From Paenibacillus validus NBRC 15382 (lineage in GTDB: Bacteria; Bacillota; Bacilli; Paenibacillales; NBRC-103111), in assembly GCF_004000985.1 (NCBI RefSeq), contig NZ_BIMH01000021.1:1-64000 (forward strand): 64,000 bases of DNA. Direction: 5' to 3'. Position numbers and translations under genes: made by a program. Within the stretch, counting starts at the first letter, position 1. Each line of letters begins with the position of its first letter. Shown here in pieces: positions 52,443 through 62,117 of the stretch. Below the pieces are notes generated by a model. That model did not search any database and was not told the DNA's origin. It saw nothing but the letters and a program-made list of their open reading frames with translations.

Positions 52443-53603
52443 TTAAATTTTAAGTCTTCCGCTTATCACCTGGGGATAAAAAGAGGTGATCGTCTCCACT
52501 GTTTGCTCGATAAGGAATAGCTCTTGGACCCTTTTCATGGCCAATTCTCCCATTTCTTTTCGCGCATCAGGGTGGTCTATCATCCACTGAATAGCCTTAA
52601 CCAACGGAACTGATTCTCCCGGAGGAATAAGGAGCCCTGTCTGCTCGTGAACAACAATTTCCTTTGGACCGCCTGCATCGGATGCGATGACGGGAAGCCC
52701 GACGGCCATCCCTTCCACAATCACCTGACCGAAAGGCTCGGGAACGATAGACGTATGAACGAGAAGATCGGCCTGACTCATCAAATCCGTAATATTATTA
52801 ACATGACCTAACATTGTGACGTTGGTTAATTTATACTTTTCTATGTAGTTCAGCAGCTCATTTTTATATTGTTCATCCGCATTGAACAATGCATCACCAG
52901 CAATCCAAAATTGAACGTTTAGATCAGAGAACGATCTCGCAGCCTCAAGCAGCACATGCTGTCCTTTCCAGTCTGCAATCCGGCCTACCAGCAATACGGT
53001 AAAATCATATTCGTCCTTGATCGCTCTCTGGCTTTGTCTGCCGATTTTTCCAAAGTACGAAGGGTAGGCAACCGTCTTCATCTTCCTCCGAGATTCTTGT
53101 AAATTCAACGTATCCATCGTTGCTTTGGAATTCGCGATGACTCCGTCCGGCAAATGCTTCACAAGTAATCTCATAATAAAAGCGACGATCTTACGTATGT
53201 AAGGAGCTTCAATGATGTCGTGGATATGCCAAATGAGTGGAATTCCCGCCCATTTTGCCGCGACTGCTCCATAAATGGCCGACTTCAAAGAATTCGTATG
53301 AACGCAAACCACTTTCTCTTCCCGCAACAGGCGTCCTACTTCTTTACCGTATCTATACATTTTGATGGCAGACGTTATGACTTGAGGACTCAGGTTATTA
53401 CGATTGCGGTTGCGCACCGCCTCGTCTAAATACAAGATGCAGACCTTATGTCCCCTTTCGCGCAAACGATCCGCCAAAGGACCTTCCTCAGCCAAAACGA
53501 CCAAAGGCTCAACCGTTTGATCCATATTTGTTATCAAGTTATACAGTGCCACTTCTCCCCCGCTCCATCGGGCGGTATGGTCTAAATAAGCCACTCGATA
53601 CAT
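52443..53603 (-). CDS. Glycosyltransferase family 4, tandem copy B
   Basis: A 386-residue GT-B enzyme starting MYRVAYLDHTARWSGGEVAL, with donor-site PFGQVIVEGMAVGLPVIASD near 295. It is a recent tandem paralogue of the next upstream gene (53639-54793), sharing long identical blocks including NRNRN, LKSAIYGA and EPFGQVIVEGMA. The two may add the same or related sugars in succession. Confidence 0.92.
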   Translation of the reverse strand: MYRVAYLDHTARWSGGEVALYNLITNMDQTVEPLVVLAEEGPLADRLRERGHKVCILYLDEAVRNRNRNNLSPQVITSAIKMYRYGKEVGRLLREEKVVCVHTNSLKSAIYGAVAAKWAGIPLIWHIHDIIEAPYIRKIVAFIMRLLVKHLPDGVIANSKATMDTLNLQESRRKMKTVAYPSYFGKIGRQSQRAIKDEYDFTVLLVGRIADWKGQHVLLEAARSFSDLNVQFWIAGDALFNADEQYKNELLNYIEKYKLTNVTMLGHVNNITDLMSQADLLVHTSIVPEPFGQVIVEGMAVGLPVIASDAGGPKEIVVHEQTGLLIPPGESVPLVKAIQWMIDHPDARKEMGELAMKRVQELFLIEQTVETITSFYPQVISGRLKI

Positions 53604-53638
53604 ATCTTCGGTAACCTCCTTTCTACAATACGTATGAA

Positions 53639-54793
53639 TTATTGTGCCTTCTGTTTGACAACGTTGGGATAAAATTCGCTAATGCGTTTGACCGTCGAAT
53701 CGATCAGGAAATTTTCACGAACCCGCGAAATCGCCTTTTCCCCCATACGCGCCCTCTCCTCGGGATGGTCAATCATCCATTGTATGGCATCCCGTAAAAT
53801 TTCAGCATCGCCTGGGGGAATTAGTAGTCCGGTCACATCACGCAGCACGATCTCCCGCGGACCTCCCAAGTCGGAAGCAATGACGGGTAAGCCGCTCGCC
53901 ATGCCTTCGACAATCACTTGGCCGAAAGGCTCCGGCATGATCGACGTGTGAACCAATAGATCCGCTTTCTGCAATAAAGCCGGAATATGGTCCACATGAC
54001 CCAGCATCGAAACATTCGTTAAATCGTTATCTTTAATTTGTTTATCCAAGCGTAGCTTGTATTCGTCATTACCAAAGATGGCGTCACCTGCTATCCAAAA
54101 TTGTATTTCTGAATTATTTTTGAATCGTGCCGCCGCCTCCAGAAGAATGTGTTGTCCTTTCCATTCGTCAAGCCTGCCGACTAACAAAACGATGAACTGC
54201 TTTTTATTCCATTCCGCATCCGTGCCTTTTGCGATGGGCCCGTTATACGAGGAATAAGCTACCAAGGTATGAATATCTCGGTAGCTGGAAAGATGTAAAG
54301 AGGCCATTGTAGAATTCGAGTTGGCAATGATTCCGTTCGGAAGCAGTCTAGCCATCAATCGGATAAACTTGGCTATCGTCGGTCTCAAATACGGCGCAGC
54401 GATATTATCACGAATATGCCAAACTAGAGGGAGATTGGCACTTTTTGCGGCAATTGCTCCATATATTGCAGATTTTAATGAATTGGTATGTATACAAGCG
54501 ACATTTTCTTTTCGTAATAATTTCCCGAGCTTCAACCCATACTGAAAAAATTCAAAAATGGAAAAGAACATTTGGAAATCAATTTTATTACGATTACGGT
54601 TTCGAGTCTTCTCTCTTAATTTATGGATTCGTACGTCCACTCCCTTTTCCAGCAACTTGTCCGCGAGTAATCCTTCTTCCGCCAGGATGACTAACGGCTC
54701 AATTTCCTGGTCCAGATTTGTGAGCAAATTATATAACGCAATCTCCCCCCCGCTCCATCTAGCGGTATGATCTAAATAGGCAACTCGTAGCAT
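53639..54793 (-). CDS. Glycosyltransferase family 4, tandem copy A
   Basis: A 384-residue GT-B enzyme starting MLRVAYLDHTARWSGGEIAL, with TSIMPEPFGQVIVEGMASGL near 285 as the donor site. It is very similar to copy B just downstream, so a local duplication produced the pair. It lies 50 bases after the flippase copy 2. Confidence 0.92.
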   Translation of the reverse strand: MLRVAYLDHTARWSGGEIALYNLLTNLDQEIEPLVILAEEGLLADKLLEKGVDVRIHKLREKTRNRNRNKIDFQMFFSIFEFFQYGLKLGKLLRKENVACIHTNSLKSAIYGAIAAKSANLPLVWHIRDNIAAPYLRPTIAKFIRLMARLLPNGIIANSNSTMASLHLSSYRDIHTLVAYSSYNGPIAKGTDAEWNKKQFIVLLVGRLDEWKGQHILLEAAARFKNNSEIQFWIAGDAIFGNDEYKLRLDKQIKDNDLTNVSMLGHVDHIPALLQKADLLVHTSIMPEPFGQVIVEGMASGLPVIASDLGGPREIVLRDVTGLLIPPGDAEILRDAIQWMIDHPEERARMGEKAISRVRENFLIDSTVKRISEFYPNVVKQKAQ

Positions 54794-54844
54794 GATTTAC
54801 TCCATCCTTTCCCTGCTCCTGACTCCTCAATCCTATCAAGACAC

Positions 54845-56224
54845 TTATTTCGTATTTCCTTCTCTAATTCGAATTTGGCGAAACAACCAATTCAAATCGT
54901 CTCTGGTTATTAGTAAACTCGGGATATTCGTCTTCAGCACCCATTTATATTGGCTAATTACAAACAAGAAACGGACACAAGTTGCCGCTAACAGTGAAAT
55001 TCCCGTAAACAACAAACCGTATTTAGGGACTAGAAGAACCATAAGCAGGACACTAATGAAAAGACCAATCACTTGTTGGATGGATGAAATTTCCGGTTTT
55101 CCGACGGACATGAACGCTTGCGACAAAATCAAGGTTCCCCCGCTGATTACAACTTCAAATAGTAGAATACGAAAAACCGCGATTGCCGGCTGATACTGAT
55201 GTCCGTACAGTAAGCTTAGAACAAATGGACCGATGAACATGAAAACGACGGCCACCGTGCATGTAATAAATGAACTAATCCGGAACACTTTCTTCACTAG
55301 GATGATCGCCTGTTCTGTATCTAGTTCCGATGCTTTTGGGAAAAGTACCATCACAAGAGAAGCATGTATGATATTAACGACCCTGGATAAACTCAAAGCA
55401 ACCAAGTAAAGGCCTAGACTTGCTGGGTTTAATAACAAAATAACAATCACCTGATCCATGTAAATATACATCGTGCCCATGACGTCAACGCCTGCTGAGC
55501 GAATTCCGTAGTGCAAAATGGACTTTAATGAAAAGGTTAGTTTCTTTATCTCCGGAAGATAGGACCGAACCATACGCAACGTAAGAAGGATGGTGATCGG
55601 AACAGTCGGCAGCGCATAGGCGAAAGCCCCTGTAAAAGGGTCTAATTTATGGAAATTCAAAAGCAAAATCAGCACTACCAACGTTCCTAAGTGAGGCAGT
55701 AATCTTAAACTATTAAAAAGCTTGAATTCCTCACGCGCTTGTAAGGTTGCATTATTCGTATATTCAATCAACAGCACGGGTACCGTCAGCATGAGCCATT
55801 GGGAAACGAGCACCACTTCACTTGAATAACTGTTCAGAATACTTGGCAGGAGCAGTGCGCCCGTCCCCGCCCCGACTAGGCCGACTCCCAAACAAACCAG
55901 TTTGGCCGTTATGTAAAACGAAGCGGTCTCTTGCGGATGCTTCTTCAGATTGTATAGAAGTGCGGAGGGCATACCAAGCATCAATAAGTTTGCAAAGAAA
56001 GTAGGCCACAGCAACATGGCCGACGACTCGCCTTTCCCCTCAGGGCCTAGATATCTCGCTGTTATTATCCCAGTGATTAAGTTAAGCAGAAAGATGAGCA
56101 TCGTGACCGTTACAGTCCGTATTGAATTGGCCGTACTGTCTCTCCTTGTAAGAATGCCCTTTAGGAATGAAAGAGCACTTTGAAAGTCTAAGCCTCTACG
56201 TAACAAGGAAATGAGTGGATTCAT
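54845..56224 (-). CDS. Wzx-type flippase, copy 2 of cluster II
   Basis: A 459-residue membrane protein homologous to the flippase at 48462-49814. It follows its paired Wzy by 9 bases. Both copies look intact (no internal stops, full length), so both may be functional. Confidence 0.9.
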   Translation of the reverse strand: MNPLISLLRRGLDFQSALSFLKGILTRRDSTANSIRTVTVTMLIFLLNLITGIITARYLGPEGKGESSAMLLWPTFFANLLMLGMPSALLYNLKKHPQETASFYITAKLVCLGVGLVGAGTGALLLPSILNSYSSEVVLVSQWLMLTVPVLLIEYTNNATLQAREEFKLFNSLRLLPHLGTLVVLILLLNFHKLDPFTGAFAYALPTVPITILLTLRMVRSYLPEIKKLTFSLKSILHYGIRSAGVDVMGTMYIYMDQVIVILLLNPASLGLYLVALSLSRVVNIIHASLVMVLFPKASELDTEQAIILVKKVFRISSFITCTVAVVFMFIGPFVLSLLYGHQYQPAIAVFRILLFEVVISGGTLILSQAFMSVGKPEISSIQQVIGLFISVLLMVLLVPKYGLLFTGISLLAATCVRFLFVISQYKWVLKTNIPSLLITRDDLNWLFRQIRIREGNTK

Positions 56225-56233
56225 TTTGTCTCC

Positions 56234-57652
56234 TCACTTAACACGTATACTGTTTTTAGGTTCCATGCCCAAGGCGACAAAAAACCAAATGATATAACCA
56301 CCTACACCTGCAAAACGGTTCTCGAACATCAAATAACAAATACCGCTAATCATTGCGCACAGCGCCAATCTTATATAAGTTCGATCTGTATCAGAATGTT
56401 TTGTAATCGTCGAAGCCAGATATTTCATAAAACCGTACAGTGCACCCAAGATGGCAATTCCCCCAAAGAAACCGAAGGTTAAAAGTATTGCAAAAAATCC
56501 GTTATCAAAATTCCCGTACTGTCCCAGTTGACCGTCATTCTCAAGTTTAGTGCCTGTTCCTACACTTCCCAGACCTGAACCGAAAGGATTTCCCAGCAAT
56601 TCCGGAATCATACTTGCAGTAAATTGAAGACGATCGTTATACGAATAATCGTCCCCTAAGTTACTCAGCGTCTCCAACCGTTCGATTAAATACTCGCCAC
56701 CTGGAATGACCGGCAGCGATATGATACCCAAACCTGCTACTACCATAATAAGCAAAATACCTTGAATGCCCTTTTTAATACTGCTAAGAGCGAAATACAG
56801 GACAATACCAATAAGCATTGTTACCCAGGCTGCTCTGACAAGTGTGGTGATCAAACCGAAAGTGACAATAAGCACGCCGCTCCAACCGAGGACTCCTCTC
56901 CATTTCTTATCTACTAACATGGCAATTAATGCTGCTGAAATAAACATGGCAGCCGGGCCTGGGGAATTTAAAGAAGAAAACACCCGAATTTGGTAGGGCT
57001 CTGGCAGTCCGTTAGAAAACATGTCTACTTCATTCATCCAGAATGTGTCCCAGGGAGGAGCAAAAAAGAACTGTACGGCACCATATATGGATACTAAAAC
57101 GGCTATTCCTACAAAAGAAACAATCCATAATTTACGCTCTGCTTGTGTAAATGAACGAACGATACAATAAATAAGCAATAAAAATGGAACTAAATAGTTA
57201 GCAAAATCAAACAAACTCGCTGTTCCGTTTTTAGCGATACCGACAATAAGCCCGTAACCCAGTGCGACTAGAAACCAACATAATGGTTTTCTTATTGTAA
57301 GAGGGAACCGCCATTTTATTCTTAGTAAGGGTAAGATGACGAATAGCGTCGTCAGCAGTGGAACTACGCTAAACAATGACACGGATTGGTACTCTTCATG
57401 ATACCACTCGAATACTCTACGGATCTCCGGCGTTACCGCCCAAACGAATGTAATGTAAGGGAGCAGCCACTTCGAATCCATCTCGGCAAGCAGAATGGCC
57501 GGAAAAATCAGTAATACGATAAAGGTCAATTGGATAGCCAGTACATTATCCACCATAGAACAAAAGAGGCCGATACCTATGGAGCCCATAAGCATCAGCC
57601 ACAACATAAACGGAGTTTGTAATAAATTGAACGTTCTTAATACCGTTTTCAT
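56234..57652 (-). CDS. Wzy/O-antigen-ligase-like polymerase, copy 2 of cluster II
   Basis: A 472-residue polytopic protein homologous to the one at 49814-51265, with the same DSKWLLPY and SSLNSPGPAAMFISAALIA regions. It lies directly after the degenerate kinase gene, 24 bases away. One copy could be the polymerase and the other a ligase or capping enzyme. Sequence alone does not decide. Confidence 0.85.
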   Translation of the reverse strand: MKTVLRTFNLLQTPFMLWLMLMGSIGIGLFCSMVDNVLAIQLTFIVLLIFPAILLAEMDSKWLLPYITFVWAVTPEIRRVFEWYHEEYQSVSLFSVVPLLTTLFVILPLLRIKWRFPLTIRKPLCWFLVALGYGLIVGIAKNGTASLFDFANYLVPFLLLIYCIVRSFTQAERKLWIVSFVGIAVLVSIYGAVQFFFAPPWDTFWMNEVDMFSNGLPEPYQIRVFSSLNSPGPAAMFISAALIAMLVDKKWRGVLGWSGVLIVTFGLITTLVRAAWVTMLIGIVLYFALSSIKKGIQGILLIMVVAGLGIISLPVIPGGEYLIERLETLSNLGDDYSYNDRLQFTASMIPELLGNPFGSGLGSVGTGTKLENDGQLGQYGNFDNGFFAILLTFGFFGGIAILGALYGFMKYLASTITKHSDTDRTYIRLALCAMISGICYLMFENRFAGVGGYIIWFFVALGMEPKNSIRVK

Positions 57653-57676
57653 AGTCTTCCTTTGTACTTTTATAAT

Positions 57677-58321
57677 TTATTTTTCGAAATCAATAAAGAC
57701 AAAACCGACTAAATTACCTTTTATGGCATCTAAGTTTTGTTTAAATGTTACGACTTCCTCTTGCTTCACCGTTCGTTTTTTCACAGCCAACACGACTCCA
57801 TCACAATGAACCGCCAACAGGAAGCTATCCGCAGTTTTATTGGCCGCCGACGAATCGACGAAAATCATATCGTATTCCGTCGAAAACTGATCCAAAGCAA
57901 GTTTTAAGTAATTCGAAGCTAACAGTTCCGTAGCATGAAGCCCTGTCTCTGCACCGGCCGGAAGCAGACTTAATCCCTCTACATACGTGGTAATCGGCAC
58001 ATTTCCTGGATGCTTCTTCCCGGATAATAGGTCGGAAAGACCCATATGGTTTTCCATATGAAAAAATTTATGCAGCATCGGGGCCCGCAAATTAGCATCA
58101 ATTAACAACACCCGTTTTCCAGCCTGTGCATAAGATATGGCTAGATTGGCTGCCAACACGGATTTGCCTTCTTGTGATTTGATGGAGGTGATCAGAAAGC
58201 TTTTCATGTTCTCCGATTTGTATGAATAGTTCAGTTTGGTTCGGAGCGACTTAAAATCCTCAGAAGCTTGAGCGCTCGGATTAATTAATGTAATCAACGA
58301 TGCGTTAGCTGAGCTTGGCAT
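57677..58321 (-). CDS. Degenerate BY-kinase-like protein without tyrosine tail
   Basis: A 214-residue CpsD-like P-loop protein. Walker A is changed to SIKSQEGKSVLAANLA (the usual P-G-E-G-K has lost its P-G), Walker A' is VLLIDANLRAPMLHKFF (DAN where DAD is usual), and Walker B reads MIFVDSSA where IDTPP is typical. The C-terminus ends FVFIDFEK with no Tyr cluster. It overlaps the Wzz-like gene by 17 bases. It may keep a structural or regulatory role with its Wzz partner, or have weak kinase activity. The intact kinase is in cluster I. Confidence 0.85.
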   Translation of the reverse strand: MPSSANASLITLINPSAQASEDFKSLRTKLNYSYKSENMKSFLITSIKSQEGKSVLAANLAISYAQAGKRVLLIDANLRAPMLHKFFHMENHMGLSDLLSGKKHPGNVPITTYVEGLSLLPAGAETGLHATELLASNYLKLALDQFSTEYDMIFVDSSAANKTADSFLLAVHCDGVVLAVKKRTVKQEEVVTFKQNLDAIKGNLVGFVFIDFEK

Positions 58322-59033
58322 AAGTTGCGTCCCCCACTTTCCGATCTACCGACTTCATATCATGCTTTTTTGTTTCTTTCTTCGTAATTTTCGATATGGT
58401 GCCTAAGGATGGCACCCCCAGTATGTTGTCCAGTGTCGACGTATTGCGAATGGTTTGATCCAATGTTTCTTTGCCGATAACAAAACCGACAGAAATCAAC
58501 AGAGAAACTACGAAAGCCAACAGAATATTTATGATTTGTTTGGAGGCTACTTTAGGAGTTTGGCTGTTCAATACATCATCCGGTAAAACCAAAATGTTGT
58601 AAATTTGCATCATGGATGCGACTTGTTCTTGAAATACTTTGGAGATCGCGTTGACTACCTTCGTACCGTATTCATAAGATTCCATCGTCACTGAGATCGT
58701 AAGAAGCTGAGAGTCCTTGGAGGAGACAACCTTAAGGCTTTTTTCAAGTTGATCGATGGATAAATTCAATTCCGGATACTCTGCAATCGTTCTGTTTAGT
58801 ACGGTAGGTGATTTGACGAGTTCCTTGAATGTATTGATCAGGAGAATATTGGTGTTTACCGCTCCTAAATCGAGTTTATCAGAGCTGTTAACGATAATTC
58901 TTACCGACGACTCATACTTAGTGGGCACCAGGTTATAGCTTACCCACGCAGAGGTAGCACTCGCAATAATTACAAAGGAGAGTATCCATAATAAATTTTT
59001 GCGAATTACTTGCAAATACTGTATGAAATCCAT
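58305..59033 (-). CDS. Wzz/YveK-type chain-length regulator, cluster II
   Basis: A 242-residue protein with two membrane helices (about 14-34 and 172-193), start MDFIQYLQVIRKNLLWIL. It is homologous to the cluster I protein at 16103-16867, including LGAVNTNILLINTFKELVKS and SKDSQLLTISVTM stretches, but its second-helix flank has less proline. It should regulate cluster II polymer length together with the degenerate kinase. Confidence 0.9.
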   Translation of the reverse strand: MDFIQYLQVIRKNLLWILSFVIIASATSAWVSYNLVPTKYESSVRIIVNSSDKLDLGAVNTNILLINTFKELVKSPTVLNRTIAEYPELNLSIDQLEKSLKVVSSKDSQLLTISVTMESYEYGTKVVNAISKVFQEQVASMMQIYNILVLPDDVLNSQTPKVASKQIINILLAFVVSLLISVGFVIGKETLDQTIRNTSTLDNILGVPSLGTISKITKKETKKHDMKSVDRKVGDATYAKLS

Positions 59034-59058
59034 TTCAAACCTCCGTAATAAATCTTAA

Positions 59059-60468
59059 TTAGACGACATTCGACAATGTTCGTAATTCCCGATACTCAAT
59101 GCCGACGCCTAATCCCTCATAATGAAACCCTTTGTCACGAATAAAATGCGAAGAAAGGAAGTTCCGCGTATCAAGCACATATTTGAAATTCATCATATTC
59201 CCCATTTCATTCCAATCTAAGTGGACGTATTCCTCCCAATGCGTGAGAAGAATAACGGCGTCCGCATTCAACGCCACCTGCTCTGCCTGATCGCAGTATG
59301 CAATGGGGAGATTGGGGTTAATGTGTCGGAACATTTCCATTCCCTGGGGATCGTGAACTTGAATGTTAGCCCCTTGCCCCAACATCATTTGTATGATTAT
59401 AGATGCTTGAGTATTACGGGTATCATCGGTATTGGGTTTAAAGGTTAGCCCTAAAAAGCCGATCCGTTTACCGAATAACGTCCCTAGTTTACGTTTCGTT
59501 TTCTCGACAATGTAGGCATGCATTTCTAAATTCGACTCGACAGCAGCCTTAACGACATTAAGCTCACGTCCATGCTTACGGCTGGCAGCCAAAAACTCTG
59601 CAGTATCCTTAGGGAAGCAACTGCCGCTCCATCCACTTGACACTTGCAAGAACTTGTTGCCAATCCTCGAATCCAGTCCCATTCCTTTGGCGACATCCAG
59701 CGCATTGGACTGCAAAGCTTCACATAATCTTGCGACTTCATTGATATAGCTGATCTTAACAGCTAAAAATGCATTGGATGCATACTTAATCATTTCTGCA
59801 CTTCTTGTATCTGTTTCAAAATAAACCGGCAGCTCATCCTTCGGTTGAACAGCAAGCCCAATTTCTTGCAGAACTTCAATCGGTTTTTGCAGATCCATCA
59901 GTTGACTATAAAGTTCTTTCATCACACTTCTTGCTTGATTGTCCATAGTCCCGATTACGATGCGATCCGGGAGAAACACATCCTCGACTGCGTAGCCTTC
60001 GCGAAGGAACTCAGGATTGCTGATAACAGAAAAATGTTCGGTATTTGTTAAGTTGGAAAATTGTGAGATCAATGCAGTTACATGCTCAGCCGTCCCAACA
60101 GGAACAGTCGATTTATTGACAATAACGGTATACCGGTTTCGATCTAAATGCTCCGCAATGTTTCTCGCTGCCAATTCGATGTATTTCAAATCGGCGCTTC
60201 CATCTTCCTTGGAAGGGGTACCTACACCAATAAACACGACGTCCGCATCCGTCACTACCTCATATTGATTCGTTGCCGCTAGCGTTCTTCCGCTGAACTT
60301 CCTAATCAACGCCTCAAGACCGGGTTCAAAAATAGGACTGGTTCCTTCATTTATCGCATTCACTTTATTTGTATCAATGTCGATAACCGTCGTATGATGT
60401 CCTAATGCGGCGAACGCCGCTCCCGTTACACTGCCTACATAACCAGCGCCGATGCAAACTACCTTCAT
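59059..60468 (-). CDS. ugd: UDP-glucose 6-dehydrogenase, long form
   Basis: A 469-residue enzyme starting MKVVCIGAGYVGSVTGAAFA, with SNPEFLREGYAVEDVFLPDR, the catalytic Cys in SSGWSGSCFPKDTAEF near 270, and the C-terminal FKPNTDDTRNTQASIIIQMM nucleotide-binding region. It makes UDP-glucuronate, the substrate of the decarboxylase-like SDR encoded just upstream. The start is set at ATG 60468 after GGAGG. It is longer than, and distinct from, the cluster I dehydrogenase. Confidence 0.95.
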   Translation of the reverse strand: MKVVCIGAGYVGSVTGAAFAALGHHTTVIDIDTNKVNAINEGTSPIFEPGLEALIRKFSGRTLAATNQYEVVTDADVVFIGVGTPSKEDGSADLKYIELAARNIAEHLDRNRYTVIVNKSTVPVGTAEHVTALISQFSNLTNTEHFSVISNPEFLREGYAVEDVFLPDRIVIGTMDNQARSVMKELYSQLMDLQKPIEVLQEIGLAVQPKDELPVYFETDTRSAEMIKYASNAFLAVKISYINEVARLCEALQSNALDVAKGMGLDSRIGNKFLQVSSGWSGSCFPKDTAEFLAASRKHGRELNVVKAAVESNLEMHAYIVEKTKRKLGTLFGKRIGFLGLTFKPNTDDTRNTQASIIIQMMLGQGANIQVHDPQGMEMFRHINPNLPIAYCDQAEQVALNADAVILLTHWEEYVHLDWNEMGNMMNFKYVLDTRNFLSSHFIRDKGFHYEGLGVGIEYRELRTLSNVV

Positions 60469-60480
60469 AGTTACCTCCAA

Positions 60481-61458
60481 TTACACGATTTTTTGACTTA
60501 ATTCGGCTTTTAACTTGTTTCTGTACATCTCGATTGTCCTGATTAACCCTTCCTCCAATTCGACCAACGGTTCCCAAGCCAAAATTGTTTTCGCTTTATC
60601 AATATTGGGTCTGCGCACCTTAGGATCATCTATTGGAAGCGGATGGAACGTAATATTGCTCGGAGAATTAGCTAGACGTTTTACGATCTGGGCAACCTCA
60701 ATGATGGTGTATTCTTTTGGGTTGCCAATATTAATGATTTCACCATTAGCTTGATCGCACTCCATCATCTTCTGCAAGCCTCGAATGTTGTCGTCAACAA
60801 AACAAAAAGAACGTGTTTGTGTTCCGTCCCCATAAACAGTCAGGTCTTCTCCTCGGATCGCCTGGGAGACAAAGTTTGAAATTACCCGACCATCGTCATT
60901 GCGCAAACCTGCCGAATACGTATTGAAAATTCTTGCCACTTTTACCTGTACAGCGTATCTCGTATAATATTCGTAACAATAAACTTCCCCTAAACGTTTT
61001 GCTTCATCGTAGCATGCTCGCGGACCCCAGGTATTTACGTTTCCTCTGTATTGCTCTGTTTGTGGGTGCACTTCCGGATCACCGTATGCTTCGCTAGTGC
61101 TCGTATATAATAGTTTAGCTCCGTGAACCTTAGCTAACTCTAGCATATTTTGCGTACCCAGCGTATTCGCTTCAATGGTCGAGAAAGGATTCATTTGATA
61201 GAATTTGGGCGATGCCGGAGATGCCAAGTGATAGATCTCGTCAATGTGTCCAAAATGATCTAAATGGTCAACCCCCAGCTTGGAGACGTCGAGCGAACGG
61301 AATTCGAAACGAGGATGATTGAGTTCTTCTTGCAGATTGGCGATCAATCCGGAAGACAACGAATCGATTCCAAACACTTGGTGCTGCTGAGAAAGCAATT
61401 GACGAGTCAAATGGGATCCCAGAAAACCAGCGGCTCCGGTTACGACAATTTTTTTCAT
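60481..61458 (-). CDS. UDP-glucuronate decarboxylase-like SDR (UDP-xylose synthase)
   Basis: A 325-residue extended short-chain dehydrogenase. VTGAAGFLGSHLTRQLLSQ is at the N-terminus. YHLASPASPKFYQMNPF near 75 and GPRACYDEAKRLGEVYCYEY near 140 (YxxxK catalytic pair) match the UXS hallmark. It removes CO2 from UDP-glucuronate to give UDP-xylose (or a 4-keto pentose). With GalU and Ugd in the same operon this completes UDP-glucose to UDP-xylose. Other UXS-like SDRs exist, so the product is inferred. Confidence 0.85.
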   Translation of the reverse strand: MKKIVVTGAAGFLGSHLTRQLLSQQHQVFGIDSLSSGLIANLQEELNHPRFEFRSLDVSKLGVDHLDHFGHIDEIYHLASPASPKFYQMNPFSTIEANTLGTQNMLELAKVHGAKLLYTSTSEAYGDPEVHPQTEQYRGNVNTWGPRACYDEAKRLGEVYCYEYYTRYAVQVKVARIFNTYSAGLRNDDGRVISNFVSQAIRGEDLTVYGDGTQTRSFCFVDDNIRGLQKMMECDQANGEIINIGNPKEYTIIEVAQIVKRLANSPSNITFHPLPIDDPKVRRPNIDKAKTILAWEPLVELEEGLIRTIEMYRNKLKAELSQKIV

Positions 61459-61475
61459 ATAAAATTCTCCTATCT

Positions 61476-62102
61476 CTAATAAGTGTTGCTCTTAATCATC
61501 ACTCGAAGGGTCCCGATTATAATCTTTAGATCTAACCAGATGGAAACACTCCGTACATAAATCAAATCATGATGAAGATTTTCATAAATAGGTTTTTTTC
61601 GATCTTGGCTAATTTGCCAAAGCCCCGTAATACCAGGCTTCACCAAAAAACGGCTATGCTGCTTATCGGGATAATAACGTTCTACAAATGATTGTTGTTC
61701 GGGACGCGGACCGATGAAGCTCATGTCACCTTTAATGATGTTGAATAATTGAGGCAATTCATCCAAACTTGTTTTACGTATAAATCGGCCCACTTTTGTA
61801 ACTCGGGGATCTGTGCAGGTTTCCGGAGATCTCCCTTCCTTCGGGGAGTGGACTAGCATGGAGCGAAACTTATAAATGACAAACGGCTTTCCATTCTTAC
61901 CAATTCGCCATTGTCGAAACACGATGGGTCCCTCAGACTCAACCTTGATCAAGACAGCTACCAAAAACATGACAGGGAGCGTAATGAGAATAAGAACAAA
62001 ACTGCCTATAAGATCCGTTGAAGCTTTTACGTAATTCAAATAAAATTCCGAACCAACTTCTCTCTGCTCCTCAACCGTTCTATGCCTCGTAACGGACTCC
62101 AT
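61476..62102 (-). CDS. Initiating sugar transferase (phosphoglycosyl transferase)
   Basis: A 208-residue protein: one membrane helix near residues 32-54, then KFRSML, KTSLDELPQLFNIIKGDMSF and IGPRPEQ, with KPGITGLWQ near 160. It puts the first sugar phosphate on undecaprenyl phosphate. It is homologous to, but not the same as, the cluster I enzyme (8486-9184), so the two loci probably build different repeat units. Confidence 0.93.
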   Translation of the reverse strand: MESVTRHRTVEEQREVGSEFYLNYVKASTDLIGSFVLILITLPVMFLVAVLIKVESEGPIVFRQWRIGKNGKPFVIYKFRSMLVHSPKEGRSPETCTDPRVTKVGRFIRKTSLDELPQLFNIIKGDMSFIGPRPEQQSFVERYYPDKQHSRFLVKPGITGLWQISQDRKKPIYENLHHDLIYVRSVSIWLDLKIIIGTLRVMIKSNTY

Positions 62103-62117
62103 TTCCTGCGTCCTCCA

